A stretch of 64,000 bases of DNA from Hominenteromicrobium sp964531265 (GCA_964531265.1 CAZHDW010000001.1:115373-179372); one strand, 5' to 3'; positions 16,445 through 25,955 are shown, counted from the first letter of the stretch. Translations and numbers: made by a program. The notes: generated from the letters alone by a model not told the origin.

Positions 16445-17815
16445 TCAGCTTTCCTGCTGTTTTTGCTTGAGTATTGATTTCTTCCAGAAGCCACCGTAAT
16501 AATAGATGATATCCGGTATGATGCCGAGTATCCAGCCGATCGGAGCGGCATACCAAATTCCGACATAGCTGCCGAGGATTATCGGCAATGCGATGGAAAG
16601 TCCGATCTTGCTGCCAAGCTCCACAAAGGAGGATACCATTGTAATGGTTATCTTGCCCATGCCCTTAAGGGTGCTGTTGTAGAGCCATATCCAGCCGAGG
16701 AACGGGAAGAACCATGCCTGTATGCGCACAAAGCTGAGGGAGGCCTCCACTACCTCGACCTCCTCGGCCTTAACATAGAGGCTGACAAGGAAGTTTGCGA
16801 AGATGAGTGAAAGAGCGGTAGCGATTGCCGCCAAAACACCGACCAGGATGAATATCTCGCGAACACCGCGCTTTATGCGCTCGATATCGCGTGCGCCGTA
16901 GTTCTGGCCGACATATACGGAGAAGCCGAATGCGAAGTTGCTGAACAGCATAGCGGCGAGATTCTGAACATTGCTGCCGACGGTGAATGCTGCGACAACG
17001 GATGAGCCGTAGCCGTTGATGACACTTGTTATGACCATCATACCGACCGAAAGCAGTGCGCTCTGCAAGGCCATCTGAGCACCCATTCCGAAAATGGTTG
17101 CGGTTTCTTTCATATCGGGCTTCATATCCGCTTTGCCAACTCGGAGTATGGGATACTTTTTGAACATGTAGATGATGCTGAGCGCAGCGGATATAGCCTG
17201 AGACACAAGAGTTGCGACAGCAACGCCGGCAACGCCCATGTTAAGGCCGATAACCGCCCAAAGGTCAAGTGCAACGTTCAAAACAGAGCAGATAATGAGG
17301 AAAATGAGAGGTGTGGTGCTGTCTCCCATTGCTCTCAAAATCGAGGATGCGGAGTTATAGGTGAAGGTGGCAAGGCTGAGTCCGCCGATGAGCTGAATGT
17401 ACAGCACGGACTGGTCTATGATGTTTTCCGGTGTGCCGAGGAGCATCATCAGGGGTCTTGCCGCAAAAAGACTGACTAAGCCGAGAAGAATACCGACACC
17501 GACCGTAAGGTATATCGTGCTTACAACACTTGCACGAATCTTTTTCTCATTGCCGGAGCCTATGTACTGCGAAATGACAATGGACACCGCACTTGTGATG
17601 CTCGTTGCAAGCAGCAGGAGCAGGTGAGTGGTGGAGGTCGTTGCACCGATCGCTGCCAGAGCATCGGCACCGACATATCTGCCGAGCACGGCGGAGTCGA
17701 CCATGGAATACAATGACTGGAACACGCTGCCTATCATCATAGGAACTGCAAAGCGCAACATCAGATTGATAGGGCTGCCCTTTGTCATGTCAAGAGCAGC
17801 GGATTTTTTGGACAT
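16445..17815 (-). CDS. MATE-family efflux transporter
   Basis: Inner-membrane exporter of 456 residues with twelve predicted membrane segments in two MATE halves. The start KGSPINLMLRFAVPMMIGSVFQ and the loops GRYVGADALAAIGA and GQNYGARD are typical. Family members expel cationic drugs or metabolites using H+ or Na+ gradients; the substrate is unknown. The start at 17815 follows AAGAGGA; an in-frame upstream ATG at 17836 has none. A 12-bp-armed palindrome at 17843-17877 overlaps its promoter and suggests a dedicated repressor. Confidence 0.88.
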   Translation of the reverse strand: MSKKSAALDMTKGSPINLMLRFAVPMMIGSVFQSLYSMVDSAVLGRYVGADALAAIGATTSTTHLLLLLATSITSAVSIVISQYIGSGNEKKIRASVVSTIYLTVGVGILLGLVSLFAARPLMMLLGTPENIIDQSVLYIQLIGGLSLATFTYNSASSILRAMGDSTTPLIFLIICSVLNVALDLWAVIGLNMGVAGVAVATLVSQAISAALSIIYMFKKYPILRVGKADMKPDMKETATIFGMGAQMALQSALLSVGMMVITSVINGYGSSVVAAFTVGSNVQNLAAMLFSNFAFGFSVYVGQNYGARDIERIKRGVREIFILVGVLAAIATALSLIFANFLVSLYVKAEEVEVVEASLSFVRIQAWFFPFLGWIWLYNSTLKGMGKITITMVSSFVELGSKIGLSIALPIILGSYVGIWYAAPIGWILGIIPDIIYYYGGFWKKSILKQKQQES

Positions 17816-17842
17816 ATCAATTCCTCTTTTCCCCAATATAAA

Positions 17843-17903
17843 ATTAAATCGATACCCACAATGGATATCGATTTAATCATATCACAAATTTTATGAAATT
17901 CAA
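17843..17903 (-). promoter_or_regulatory. MATE promoter with a large palindromic operator
   Basis: On the minus strand: TTGAAT (17898-17903), 16 bp, TATGAT (17876-17881). Immediately downstream is a perfect inverted repeat, ATTAAATCGATA (17843-17854) and TATCGATTTAAT (17866-17877), overlapping the edge of the -10 box and the transcription start. That is the usual place for a repressor. Confidence 0.65.
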
Positions 17904-17953
17904 TATCTTTCAACATGAAATAATTATCGGTTTTATGCAATAATTTCAAGTGC

Positions 17954-18124
17954 TCAAGCTATGCTGTATTCGAACATCTCATAGTGCAGAACGGTACCTA
18001 TGTCGATATCCTCCGGCAAAAGCGCACGCGCAACAAGTATTTCGTCCCGTGTCTCGTTATCCGTGCGGCGCAAAACGGCATAATCACCGTCAATTTTGGC
18101 TACAACATATTCATACGGTCCCAT
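17954..18124 (-). CDS. Small DUF3006-like protein, 56 residues
   Basis: A 56-residue protein beginning MGPYEYVVAKIDGDYAVLRR and ending HYEMFEYSIA. AAGGGGTG lies eight bases before the ATG, and the start is 11 bp after the stop of the GNAT gene, so the two look like an operon. The pattern (a strand, a basic turn, acidic residues, then LLPEDIDIGTVL) resembles DUF3006 proteins, which often accompany other small cytosolic genes. I cannot assign a role. Confidence 0.65.
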   Translation of the reverse strand: MGPYEYVVAKIDGDYAVLRRTDNETRDEILVARALLPEDIDIGTVLHYEMFEYSIA

Positions 18125-18135
18125 AGCTGCACCCC

Positions 18136-18702
18136 TTAAGCCTCGCGTACGAGAGTTGCCGCATGCTCACGGCTTCTTTCGTAATCGTACTTGTCGATGA
18201 GATATGGCTTTGTGAATCTCTCTGCGTTCGGATCGGCCTGCTCGATATCACGTGCCATCAGCAGCACACCGTCCTCCTCGGATACTCTGTTAAAGCCCAT
18301 TTTTTCGTGGAAGGCCACTGCCGCGTCGTTCGGCAGAGTGATGTGAGCCGTAACGCGGCGATAGTTCTCATAATGCATCATGCTGAGCATAAGGCTGTAG
18401 AGCGATGTACCGACACCGCGGCGCAGATAATCCTCCGCAACATAGAGCTGTATGTCCGCCGTGAACATGTCGCCCTTTTCAACACCGTTTTCCGTCAGCA
18501 GACAGAAGCCTGCCGTTACACCGTCGACCTCGGTCATTATCCATCCGCGTCCGTAGGTGTATTTATCTATGCGCTGAATGAAATCGCTCAGCCTCGGTAC
18601 CTCCTTGTCCGGTGTGAAGTGGGTGTTCTCGATATACGGTGTGTATATTTTGAGCATGGAGGGGGCGTCCCACTCGTTTATTCTTCTGACTGCTGTTTTC
18701 AT
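18136..18702 (-). CDS. GNAT-family N-acetyltransferase
   Basis: Acetyltransferase of 188 residues. The acetyl-CoA loop reads EDYLRRGVGTSLYSL, and the later TLPNDAAVAFHEKMGF is the usual GNAT C-terminal motif. The segment near the start (YTPYIENTHFTPDKEVP) resembles the phosphinothricin/methionine-sulfoximine acetyltransferase subgroup, but that is weak evidence for substrate. AAGGAG precedes the ATG. The 56-residue gene follows 11 bp downstream. Confidence 0.8.
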   Translation of the reverse strand: MKTAVRRINEWDAPSMLKIYTPYIENTHFTPDKEVPRLSDFIQRIDKYTYGRGWIMTEVDGVTAGFCLLTENGVEKGDMFTADIQLYVAEDYLRRGVGTSLYSLMLSMMHYENYRRVTAHITLPNDAAVAFHEKMGFNRVSEEDGVLLMARDIEQADPNAERFTKPYLIDKYDYERSREHAATLVREA

Positions 18703-18726
18703 ATTGCAACTCCTTTGTGGTTTGGA

Positions 18727-19602
18727 TTATTTGACTTCTTCATATCTCGGGATTGACGGTGAAGCGCCGGGTCTGCTGACCGTAATGGCGGAGGCTCCGG
18801 CTGCAAGCGCCAGGGAAGACTTGGGTGACATGCCGTCCAGTCTGCCGCGGAGGAAGTATCCCGTGAAGGTATCTCCGGCGGCGGTGGTATCCACTGCGTT
18901 TGCCTTTACTGCCGGGCAAAAAACACGGCTCTCGCTGTCGGAATACCATGCACCGACAACTCCGAGGGTCAGTACAACGGCCGCATCCGGATATTTTGCG
19001 GTCATTTCGGAAAGAATGCTTTCGGGGTCACTGTATCCAGTAAGCTCTTCGCCCTCTATTTCGTTCAGGAAAAAGCCAGATATCTTCTCAAGCGCGCATT
19101 TGCTTATGGCCTCATCCATCGGTGACGGGTTCAGCCAGATCTCCATGCCGATATCGTAGGCACGGTCTATTATATACGGGAGACAGCTTATCTCGTTTTG
19201 CAGAAGCAGAATATCCCCACGTGAAAAATGACCGAGCACCTCATCTGCGTACTGCTCGGTGACGGCTCTGTTTGATCCGCCGAACAGCAGGATAGCGTTC
19301 TGGGCATTCCTGTCGACCTGTATTATCGTGTGGCCGCTGCGACCGCTCAGCTTTTTGATAAGCTCGGTATTGACTCCATCCGACCTAAGTGTATCGAGAA
19401 GAAAATCCCCGTCCTCGCCGATCAAACCGGCATGATAAACCTGCAGGCCGGCCCTCGCAAGGGCTATCGACTGGTTAAGCCCCTTGCCGCCGGGGAAGAT
19501 CTCCATTTTCGAGCTGGCGGTGGTTTCTCCACCGCGAACTATATGGTCTGTCGAATAAACATAGTCCACATTAAGCGAACCGAAATTCAGGATTTTTTTC
19601 AT
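18727..19602 (-). CDS. rbsK: PfkB-family sugar kinase, ribokinase-like
   Basis: Cytosolic kinase of 291 residues. It has the N-terminal pattern NFGSLNVDYVY, PfkB signature 1 (FPGGKGLNQSIALARAG) and signature 2 with the catalytic Asp (DTTAAGDTFTGYF). The GGKGLNQ form is closest to ribokinase, which makes ribose-5-phosphate, but no ribose transporter or rbsR is near, so another pentose or nucleoside is possible. GAGGTAA precedes the ATG. A promoter lies at 19640-19668, and the stop is 24 bp before the GNAT gene. Confidence 0.8.
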   Translation of the reverse strand: MKKILNFGSLNVDYVYSTDHIVRGGETTASSKMEIFPGGKGLNQSIALARAGLQVYHAGLIGEDGDFLLDTLRSDGVNTELIKKLSGRSGHTIIQVDRNAQNAILLFGGSNRAVTEQYADEVLGHFSRGDILLLQNEISCLPYIIDRAYDIGMEIWLNPSPMDEAISKCALEKISGFFLNEIEGEELTGYSDPESILSEMTAKYPDAAVVLTLGVVGAWYSDSESRVFCPAVKANAVDTTAAGDTFTGYFLRGRLDGMSPKSSLALAAGASAITVSRPGASPSIPRYEEVK

Positions 19603-19639
19603 TGTGCATTACCTCACATCAGAAAGTCCGATTAAAGTA

Positions 19640-19668
19640 AGGATAACACGTATTCCGCACCACGTCAA
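19640..19668 (-). promoter_or_regulatory. Promoter for the ribokinase-like gene
   Basis: Minus strand: TTGACG (19663-19668), 17 bp, TATCCT (19640-19645). Confidence 0.5.
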
Positions 19669-19735
19669 GAAAAGCAGGACAAAAGAAGCGGCGGATTCTG
19701 CACATAATTTATAGAAATAAACAAGGGTTAAGGGA

Positions 19736-19764
19736 TTCACAAAATGAAACAAAAGTGCTATAAT
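19736..19764 (+). promoter_or_regulatory. Promoter for typA
   Basis: TTCACA (19736-19741), 17 bp, TATAAT (19759-19764), about 95 bp before the typA start. The -35 box is imperfect. Confidence 0.45.
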
Positions 19765-19858
19765 ATATTGTCTGGTATGATATCCCGGTTTTGATGAAAA
19801 ATTCAGGGCGTATAGATAGAATATATAGTTTGGCTTGAAAAAGAAAGGGAATGGTATA

Positions 19859-21685
19859 ATGGGTACAAGAGAAGACATTCGCAACGTTGCTATAATTGCG
19901 CACGTTGACCACGGCAAGACAACATTGGTCGATCAGCTCCTGCGCCAGAGCGGTATTTTCAGAAGCAACGAGGCAGTTGCTGAGCGTGTTATGGACTCCA
20001 ACGATCTGGAGCGTGAGCGCGGAATAACCATTCTGTCTAAGAACACGGCAGTTATGTATAATGATATAAAGATCAATATCGTCGATACTCCGGGTCATGC
20101 CGATTTCGGAGGCGAGGTTGAGCGTATACTTATGATGGTCGACGGCGTTCTGCTGCTTGTTGATGCATTTGAAGGCTGCATGCCGCAGACAAGATTTGTT
20201 CTGAAGAAGGCTCTCGGCCTCGGTAAGAAGCCGGTCGTTGTCGTCAATAAGGTCGACCGTCCCGGTGCACGTCCGCTCGAGGTTGTCGATGAAGTGCTCG
20301 ACCTGTTCATTGAGCTCGGTGCCGATGAGGATCAGCTCGAGTTCCCGGTCGTATATGCCTCCGGCCGTGACGGATATGCAATGCATACACCGGATGAAGA
20401 GGGCAAGGATATGAAGCCGCTCTTCGAGGCTATCGTAAATGAGGTTCCGGCACCGCAGGGCGACCTTGAGGGCCCCACACAGGTACTTTTCTCCAATGTT
20501 GACTATGATGAGTATGTCGGCAGAATAGGTATCGGTCGTGTTGAGCGCGGCACTGTCAGGGTTGGCCAGACAGTTACCGTCTGCAACAGCATTAATGATC
20601 AGAAGCGCAATGCACGTGTTACAAAGCTCTACCAGTTTGAAGGCCTTAAGCGCGTTGATGCAGAGAGCGCATCCCTTGGCGATATCGTCGCTGTTTCCGG
20701 TATGGCTGACCTCAATATCGGCGAAACCGCATGTGACCCCGAACATGTTGAGCCGATGCCGTTTGTAAAGATTGACGAGCCGACAGTTTCTATGCTGTTC
20801 ATCGTAAACAACTCCCCGTTTGCAGGCAAGGAGGGCAAATATGTCACCTCCAGAAACCTCAGAGACCGCCTCTTCAAGGAGGTCGAGACAAACGTTGCAA
20901 TGCGCGTTGAGGAGACCGACTCCGCTGATACCTTCAAGGTATCCGGACGCGGCGAGCTACATCTCTCCATACTTATCGAGCAGATGAGACGTCAGAATTA
21001 CGAATTCCAGGTATCAAGACCGAATGTCATTTACAAAATGGTTGACGGTGTCAGAATGGAGCCGATGGAGCTGCTCATGATAGAGGTTCCGGACACCTAT
21101 GTGGGCGCGGTCATGGAAAAGCTCGGCACAAGAAAAGCAGAGCTTCTAAACATGGGTACCAGAGAGAGCGGCACAACACACCTTGAGTTCAAGATCCCGG
21201 CTCGCGGAATCATGGGCTACAGATCCGAATTTTTGACAGATACCAACGGTAACGGTATCATGAACCATATCTTTGACGGCTACGAGCCGTACAAGGGCGA
21301 CATCCAGCAGCGCAACACCGGCTCCATAGTCGTTCACGAGACCGGCGAGTCCACAGCCTACGGTCTGTTCTATGCACAGGACAGAGGCCGTCTGTTCATT
21401 GGCCCGGGCGTTCCCGTCTATGAGGGCATGATTGTCGGCAGCAACCCGAAGGGTGACGACCTTGTTATCAACGTATGTAAGAAGAAGCATGCCACAAACA
21501 CACGTGCATCCGGCTCTGACGAGGCACTGAAGCTGACACCGCATACCGTGCTCAGCCTCGAGCAGTCCCTTGAGTTCATCGCCGATGACGAGCTTGTTGA
21601 GGTTACACCGAAGAGCATCCGTATGCGCAAAATGGTGCTCAGCAAGGAGCTGCGCATGAAGCAGGCCTCCAAGAACAAGAAATAA
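19859..21685 (+). CDS. typA: Ribosome-associated translational GTPase TypA/BipA
   Basis: Translational GTPase of 608 residues related to EF-G that binds the 70S ribosome and acts in subunit biogenesis and stress adaptation. G1 is AHVDHGKTTLVDQLL, switch II is DTPGHADFGGEVERI, and G4 is NKVDRP. The ERERGITI switch I motif and the BipA-specific C-terminal domain (ending near MRKMVLSKELRMKQ) are intact. The ATG at 19859 follows AAAGGGA; the in-frame TTG at 19835 is less likely. A weak hairpin (21708-21739) follows before the next gene. Confidence 0.95.
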   Translation: MGTREDIRNVAIIAHVDHGKTTLVDQLLRQSGIFRSNEAVAERVMDSNDLERERGITILSKNTAVMYNDIKINIVDTPGHADFGGEVERILMMVDGVLLLVDAFEGCMPQTRFVLKKALGLGKKPVVVVNKVDRPGARPLEVVDEVLDLFIELGADEDQLEFPVVYASGRDGYAMHTPDEEGKDMKPLFEAIVNEVPAPQGDLEGPTQVLFSNVDYDEYVGRIGIGRVERGTVRVGQTVTVCNSINDQKRNARVTKLYQFEGLKRVDAESASLGDIVAVSGMADLNIGETACDPEHVEPMPFVKIDEPTVSMLFIVNNSPFAGKEGKYVTSRNLRDRLFKEVETNVAMRVEETDSADTFKVSGRGELHLSILIEQMRRQNYEFQVSRPNVIYKMVDGVRMEPMELLMIEVPDTYVGAVMEKLGTRKAELLNMGTRESGTTHLEFKIPARGIMGYRSEFLTDTNGNGIMNHIFDGYEPYKGDIQQRNTGSIVVHETGESTAYGLFYAQDRGRLFIGPGVPVYEGMIVGSNPKGDDLVINVCKKKHATNTRASGSDEALKLTPHTVLSLEQSLEFIADDELVEVTPKSIRMRKMVLSKELRMKQASKNKK

Positions 21686-21762
21686 TCAACAGTAAGAAAT
21701 ATGCCCGCGGTGCAGCCCCGATTTTGAAGAGCTGCACCGTCAATTATATGTGATCGAAATTA

Positions 21763-23457
21763 ATGATGAATATTGTAATTCTGGATTTGGAATGGAACGG
21801 TGCGTATTCGCGGCGTATCCATGGTTATATTAATGAAATAATAGAGTTCGGCGCGGTCAAGCTGGACGAAAAACTGAATATAGCGGATCGTTTTTCATGC
21901 TTTGTCAAGCCACAGGTCGCAAAAAAGATAAGCTCTGTTATTACAGACCTTACAAGCATCACGAACGATCAGCTTGCAAATGCAATGAACTTTACCCAGG
22001 TGCTCAGCCGTTTTAAGGCATGGGCCGGTGATTGCATCATTTGCACATGGGGCACCTCCGATATATTGACGCTGATAGACAACTGTAAGTATTTCGGCGG
22101 AATGGACACCATACCGTTCCTTAAAAAATACGTCGACATGCAGGTGTATGCCGAGCATATGCTGAAGGTTGAGGGTAAGGAGCAGCTCGGCCTTTCAAAG
22201 GCGGCGGAGATGCTCTCAATAGACAGCGATGAGCTCGACCATCACCGTGCGCTTGATGACAGCGTTCTGACAGCCTTGGTGCTCAGAGGGCTGTACTCCC
22301 CCGAGAGCTTTGCGCCGTTTACGGAGGATTGCACCGACCCGGAGTTTTACCGCCGAATAACCTTTAAAACTACGTATATATGCGATATAGAAAGTCCGCT
22401 GATACCGAGACGTGAGCTCATATTCATGTGCGAAAAATGCGGCGCTAAGGCTGCTCGCACGGGAAAATGGTACTCAAAGAACAAGAGCCTGAGGTGTAAT
22501 TTCAGGTGTGAAAAATGCGGCTATATGTTCTGTGGTCAGCTCCGTGTAAAGCAGAAATATGAGGGCACGACGATTACGCGTAAAACCATGCCCCTGCCCA
22601 AGATAGAAAAGCCCAGAAGGGCTGAGCCGGGAGTCGTCGGAGGAATGAAGCTCGATATCGAGAGCAACGGAGTGGGTCTGCTGAAATTCCCGGACTGGCG
22701 AGTACTACCCGTAAAGCATGCGTTTTCAACGAGGATAGGCGGCGTTAGCTGCAAGGAATTTGCCTCGATGAACCTCGGTTTTTCGAGAGGAGACTGTGAT
22801 GATGACGTGGTTGAGAACTATCGCAGATTTTCCGAGGCTGTCTGCGTGCCGATGATGAAGCTGACGGCAGGTGCGCAGGATCACAACATAAATGTCGTGA
22901 GAGTATCCGGTGAGGCTGCCGGCACGGGTGTTTGGAGCACAAGAGAAAACGAGAGCATTGACGGCCTTATAACCGATGAGATCGGTCTGCCGCTGATGAT
23001 ATATTGCTCGGACTGCGTGCCGCTGTATTTCTATGACCCGAAGCACCACGCTATCGGACTCAGTCATGCAGGCTGGCGCGGTACGGTGGCAGGTATGGCG
23101 AAGGCCACTATCGAGAAGATGCAGGCGGAGTTCGGAAGCGATCCCGGCGAGCTGCTTGCGGCAATAGGCCCGTCAATCGGCCCGGAGAGCTTTGAGGTGG
23201 ATCTGCCGTGTGCGGAGGAATTTATGGCACTGCCCGGATATGAGAGCTTCGTAAAGGATGACGGAAACGGAAAATTCCATGTTGACCTTTGGGAGTGCAA
23301 CAGAAGCTTCATGCTGAGCTGCGGTATGAGACCCGAAAACATAACGGTCGGCGGTGTTTGCAGTGTTAAAGAAAGCGACCTTGTTTTCTCCCACAGAGTT
23401 ACACGCGGAAAGCGCGGCTCAAATGCGGGCGTCCTTATGCTGGAGGCAGTAAAATGA
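21763..23457 (+). CDS. pgeF: DEDDh exonuclease / zinc ribbon / PgeF (YfiH) fusion
   Basis: A 564-residue fusion. Residues 1-190 are a DnaQ-type 3'-5' exonuclease: DxE at 8-10 (LDLEWN) and the HxxxxD motif HRALDD near 160. Residues about 222-262 form a two-knuckle zinc ribbon (CEKC, then CNFRCEKCGYMFC). Residues about 295-564 are a multicopper-oxidase-like PgeF/YfiH domain with its metal residues (QDH, CSDC, SHAGWRG). PgeF removes wrongly built muropeptide precursors, and homologues act on nucleosides. The two activities are normally separate proteins. No good ribosome site supports an internal start. It overlaps the next gene by ATGA. Confidence 0.8.
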   Translation: MMNIVILDLEWNGAYSRRIHGYINEIIEFGAVKLDEKLNIADRFSCFVKPQVAKKISSVITDLTSITNDQLANAMNFTQVLSRFKAWAGDCIICTWGTSDILTLIDNCKYFGGMDTIPFLKKYVDMQVYAEHMLKVEGKEQLGLSKAAEMLSIDSDELDHHRALDDSVLTALVLRGLYSPESFAPFTEDCTDPEFYRRITFKTTYICDIESPLIPRRELIFMCEKCGAKAARTGKWYSKNKSLRCNFRCEKCGYMFCGQLRVKQKYEGTTITRKTMPLPKIEKPRRAEPGVVGGMKLDIESNGVGLLKFPDWRVLPVKHAFSTRIGGVSCKEFASMNLGFSRGDCDDDVVENYRRFSEAVCVPMMKLTAGAQDHNINVVRVSGEAAGTGVWSTRENESIDGLITDEIGLPLMIYCSDCVPLYFYDPKHHAIGLSHAGWRGTVAGMAKATIEKMQAEFGSDPGELLAAIGPSIGPESFEVDLPCAEEFMALPGYESFVKDDGNGKFHVDLWECNRSFMLSCGMRPENITVGGVCSVKESDLVFSHRVTRGKRGSNAGVLMLEAVK

Positions 23458-25955
23458 ATTGCACATTATGCCCCAGAAAATGCGGGGCGGATCGTGAGGC
23501 TTCCTTTGGCTTCTGCAAAAGCGGTAGAAAAATGAAGATAGCGAGGGCGAAGCTGCATTTTTGGGAGGAGCCGCCGATAAGCGGAAAACGCGGCAGCGGT
23601 ACGATATTCTTTACAGGATGCTCGCTGCGCTGTGCCTTTTGTCAGAACAGCGTGATATCACAGGAGGATTCACACGGATGTGAGTTTTCCGTCGATGAAT
23701 TTATCGACCTTATGAAGTCCCTGGAGGCTCAGGGCGCGCACAATATAAATCTTGTTACGCCCACTCATTTCGCAGACCTGATTGCGGAGGGACTGAAAAA
23801 GTACAAGCCCGATATACCTGTCGTCTGGAATTGCGGCGGATATGAGGATGTCGAGACGCTGAAAATGCTCGACGGACTCGTGAATATTTATCTTCCCGAT
23901 TTTAAGTATGCCGATAACGAGCTTGCAGAAAGAGTCTCCGGAACGCCCGATTACAGGGAGATAGCATTAGCCGCCATAGGCGAGATGCTGCGTCAAACCG
24001 GTGAAAACAGGTATTCCGAAGACGGTATGCTCGAAAAAGGCATTATAATAAGACATTTGGTGCTTCCGGCACACACGAGAAATTCCATGGCTGTGCTGGA
24101 TATAATACATGATGAGTTCCCGGGAGTTCCGGTGAGCCTGATGAGCCAATATACGCCGATGGGACGTGTGTTGACGGAGGAGCGGTTCCATGACCTGAAC
24201 CGCAGGATAACCGTGCGTGAGCACCGAAAGGTGCAGGAGCATATGCTGGAGCTGGAGCTTCCGGGCTTTTTCCAGAAGCGCAGCGCGGCAGGGGAGCGTT
24301 ATGTTCCCGATTTCACACAATTCGATTTTGTCAATCAAAAAAGGGGAGTGGATGCTTTGACAAATTCAACAGACCTGGTGCTCTATTCTGCCATGGAAAA
24401 AATTCTTCCGGCAGGAGAGCCGCTGAAAGCCCTGAGCGCGCTGAGAGGTGAGGAGATCGCTTTTCAGACGATACTTCCGGCTGGCAATTGGCATGTGGAG
24501 GTGCGTACGGATGCAGGAGTTGAGGTACAGGTGTACCGCGTGGGCAATGTGCCCTGCAAGCTGACTGCATATCCGGATCGTCATGACGACGACTACATCA
24601 CCACGGAGCCGGCTGAGCTTCCGGATGTACTCTATCCGCTGAACGGAGAGCTTGAGACCGAGCAGGACACAACGCTGTGGGTCAGCCTTAAGGTGAAAAA
24701 GGACGCCGAGGGCGGAGTTTACCCGGTGGAGCTCAGCGCAAACGGAAAAAGCGCCGTGCTCATGCTGACTGTGTTTGCTGTGGAGCTTCCTGAGCAGAAG
24801 CTTCAGTATACACAGTGGTTCCATGTGGACTGCATAGCGGTGCTGCACAAGGTGGAAATCTATTCCGAGCCGCACTGGGCACTTATCGAAAAGTATATGA
24901 AAAATGCGGCAGGTCACGGTCAGACCATGATACTGACACCTGTTTTCACGCCGGCACTGGATACGGCAGTGGGAACCGAGCGTCCCTGTGTGCAGCTCGT
25001 TGAGATCGAGAAGAATGGCGATGGCTACAGCTTCGACTTTTCTAAGCTTCGCCGTTGGATAAGACTTGCACGCGAATGCGGCTTCAAGCAGTATGAGATA
25101 TCTCATTTCTTCTCCCAGTGGGGTGCCGAGTTCACTCCGAATATCTATGTCACGGAGAAAGGAGAGCGTACGCTCAAGTTCGGTTGGCATGTTTCGGCTG
25201 TTTCCGATGAGTACAGAGAGCTTTTGAATGCACTCATTCCGCAGCTTCTCAAGGTATTTGACGAAGAGGGAGTGGCCAAGGAGAAGCTCATGTTCCATGT
25301 GTCCGATGAGCCGTCCGCCGATCAGCACATGAAGTATCTGGCAGCAAAGAGCGTTATCGAGCCGCTGCTCGAGGGCTATACCATGCGTGATGCTCTTTCC
25401 GGCTTCGATTACTACAAGACCGGCCTTGTAAAGGCTCCGATAGTGGCCTCCGACCATATTGTTCCGTTCATCGATGCGGATGTCCCCGGACTCTGGACAT
25501 ACACCTGCTGTGGACAGGCAGTGGATGTCGGCAATCGTTTCTTCGCAATGCCGAACAACAGAAACAGGATACTCGGCGTGCAGATGTGGAAATACGGCAT
25601 AGAGGGCTTCCTGCACTGGGGCTATAACTTCTGGTTCTCACAGTACAGCAAGGCGGTTATCGATCCGTTTGTCAATACCGACGCAGGTGAGGCTTTTCCG
25701 GGCGGTGACGCATTTACCGTATATCCCGGCGAAAACGGGCCTCTCAGCTCAATAAGACAGAAGGTCTTTGCAATGGGCCTTCAGGATCAGCGTGCAATGC
25801 AGCTTCTTGAGAGCTATATCGGCTACGAGGAGGCACTCAAGTACCTCGGCGAGGGCAGCAATATGACCTTTGCAAGCTATCCGAGATACGCGGAGTACCT
25901 GACCAATGTTCGTAGGCAGATCAATGCAAAGCTGAATGAGCTGGCAAACGCATAA
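23454..25955 (+). CDS. PflX-like radical SAM protein fused to DUF4091 glycosidase-like protein
   Basis: One 833-codon frame with two unrelated parts. Residues 1-300 are a radical SAM protein of the PflX type (COG1313): an N-terminal CTLCPRKCG and the cluster motif CSLRCAFC inside GTIFFTGCS. Residues about 302-833 match a full-length DUF4091 protein, a TIM-barrel, putative glycoside hydrolase (HVSDEPSADQH near 620). The junction at 24337-24359 contains A6 then G4 and a ribosome-site-like GGGGAG eight bases before an in-frame TTG (24357). One A fewer would end the first protein at a TGA overlapping that TTG. A true fusion and two coupled genes are both possible. Confidence 0.7.
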   Translation: MNCTLCPRKCGADREASFGFCKSGRKMKIARAKLHFWEEPPISGKRGSGTIFFTGCSLRCAFCQNSVISQEDSHGCEFSVDEFIDLMKSLEAQGAHNINLVTPTHFADLIAEGLKKYKPDIPVVWNCGGYEDVETLKMLDGLVNIYLPDFKYADNELAERVSGTPDYREIALAAIGEMLRQTGENRYSEDGMLEKGIIIRHLVLPAHTRNSMAVLDIIHDEFPGVPVSLMSQYTPMGRVLTEERFHDLNRRITVREHRKVQEHMLELELPGFFQKRSAAGERYVPDFTQFDFVNQKRGVDALTNSTDLVLYSAMEKILPAGEPLKALSALRGEEIAFQTILPAGNWHVEVRTDAGVEVQVYRVGNVPCKLTAYPDRHDDDYITTEPAELPDVLYPLNGELETEQDTTLWVSLKVKKDAEGGVYPVELSANGKSAVLMLTVFAVELPEQKLQYTQWFHVDCIAVLHKVEIYSEPHWALIEKYMKNAAGHGQTMILTPVFTPALDTAVGTERPCVQLVEIEKNGDGYSFDFSKLRRWIRLARECGFKQYEISHFFSQWGAEFTPNIYVTEKGERTLKFGWHVSAVSDEYRELLNALIPQLLKVFDEEGVAKEKLMFHVSDEPSADQHMKYLAAKSVIEPLLEGYTMRDALSGFDYYKTGLVKAPIVASDHIVPFIDADVPGLWTYTCCGQAVDVGNRFFAMPNNRNRILGVQMWKYGIEGFLHWGYNFWFSQYSKAVIDPFVNTDAGEAFPGGDAFTVYPGENGPLSSIRQKVFAMGLQDQRAMQLLESYIGYEEALKYLGEGSNMTFASYPRYAEYLTNVRRQINAKLNELANA

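Noticed and set aside
21708..21739. Hairpin after typA as a strong terminator
   Set aside because: The loop is 14 bases and there is no T-tract, so readthrough into the exonuclease/PgeF gene is likely. I did not list it as a terminator.
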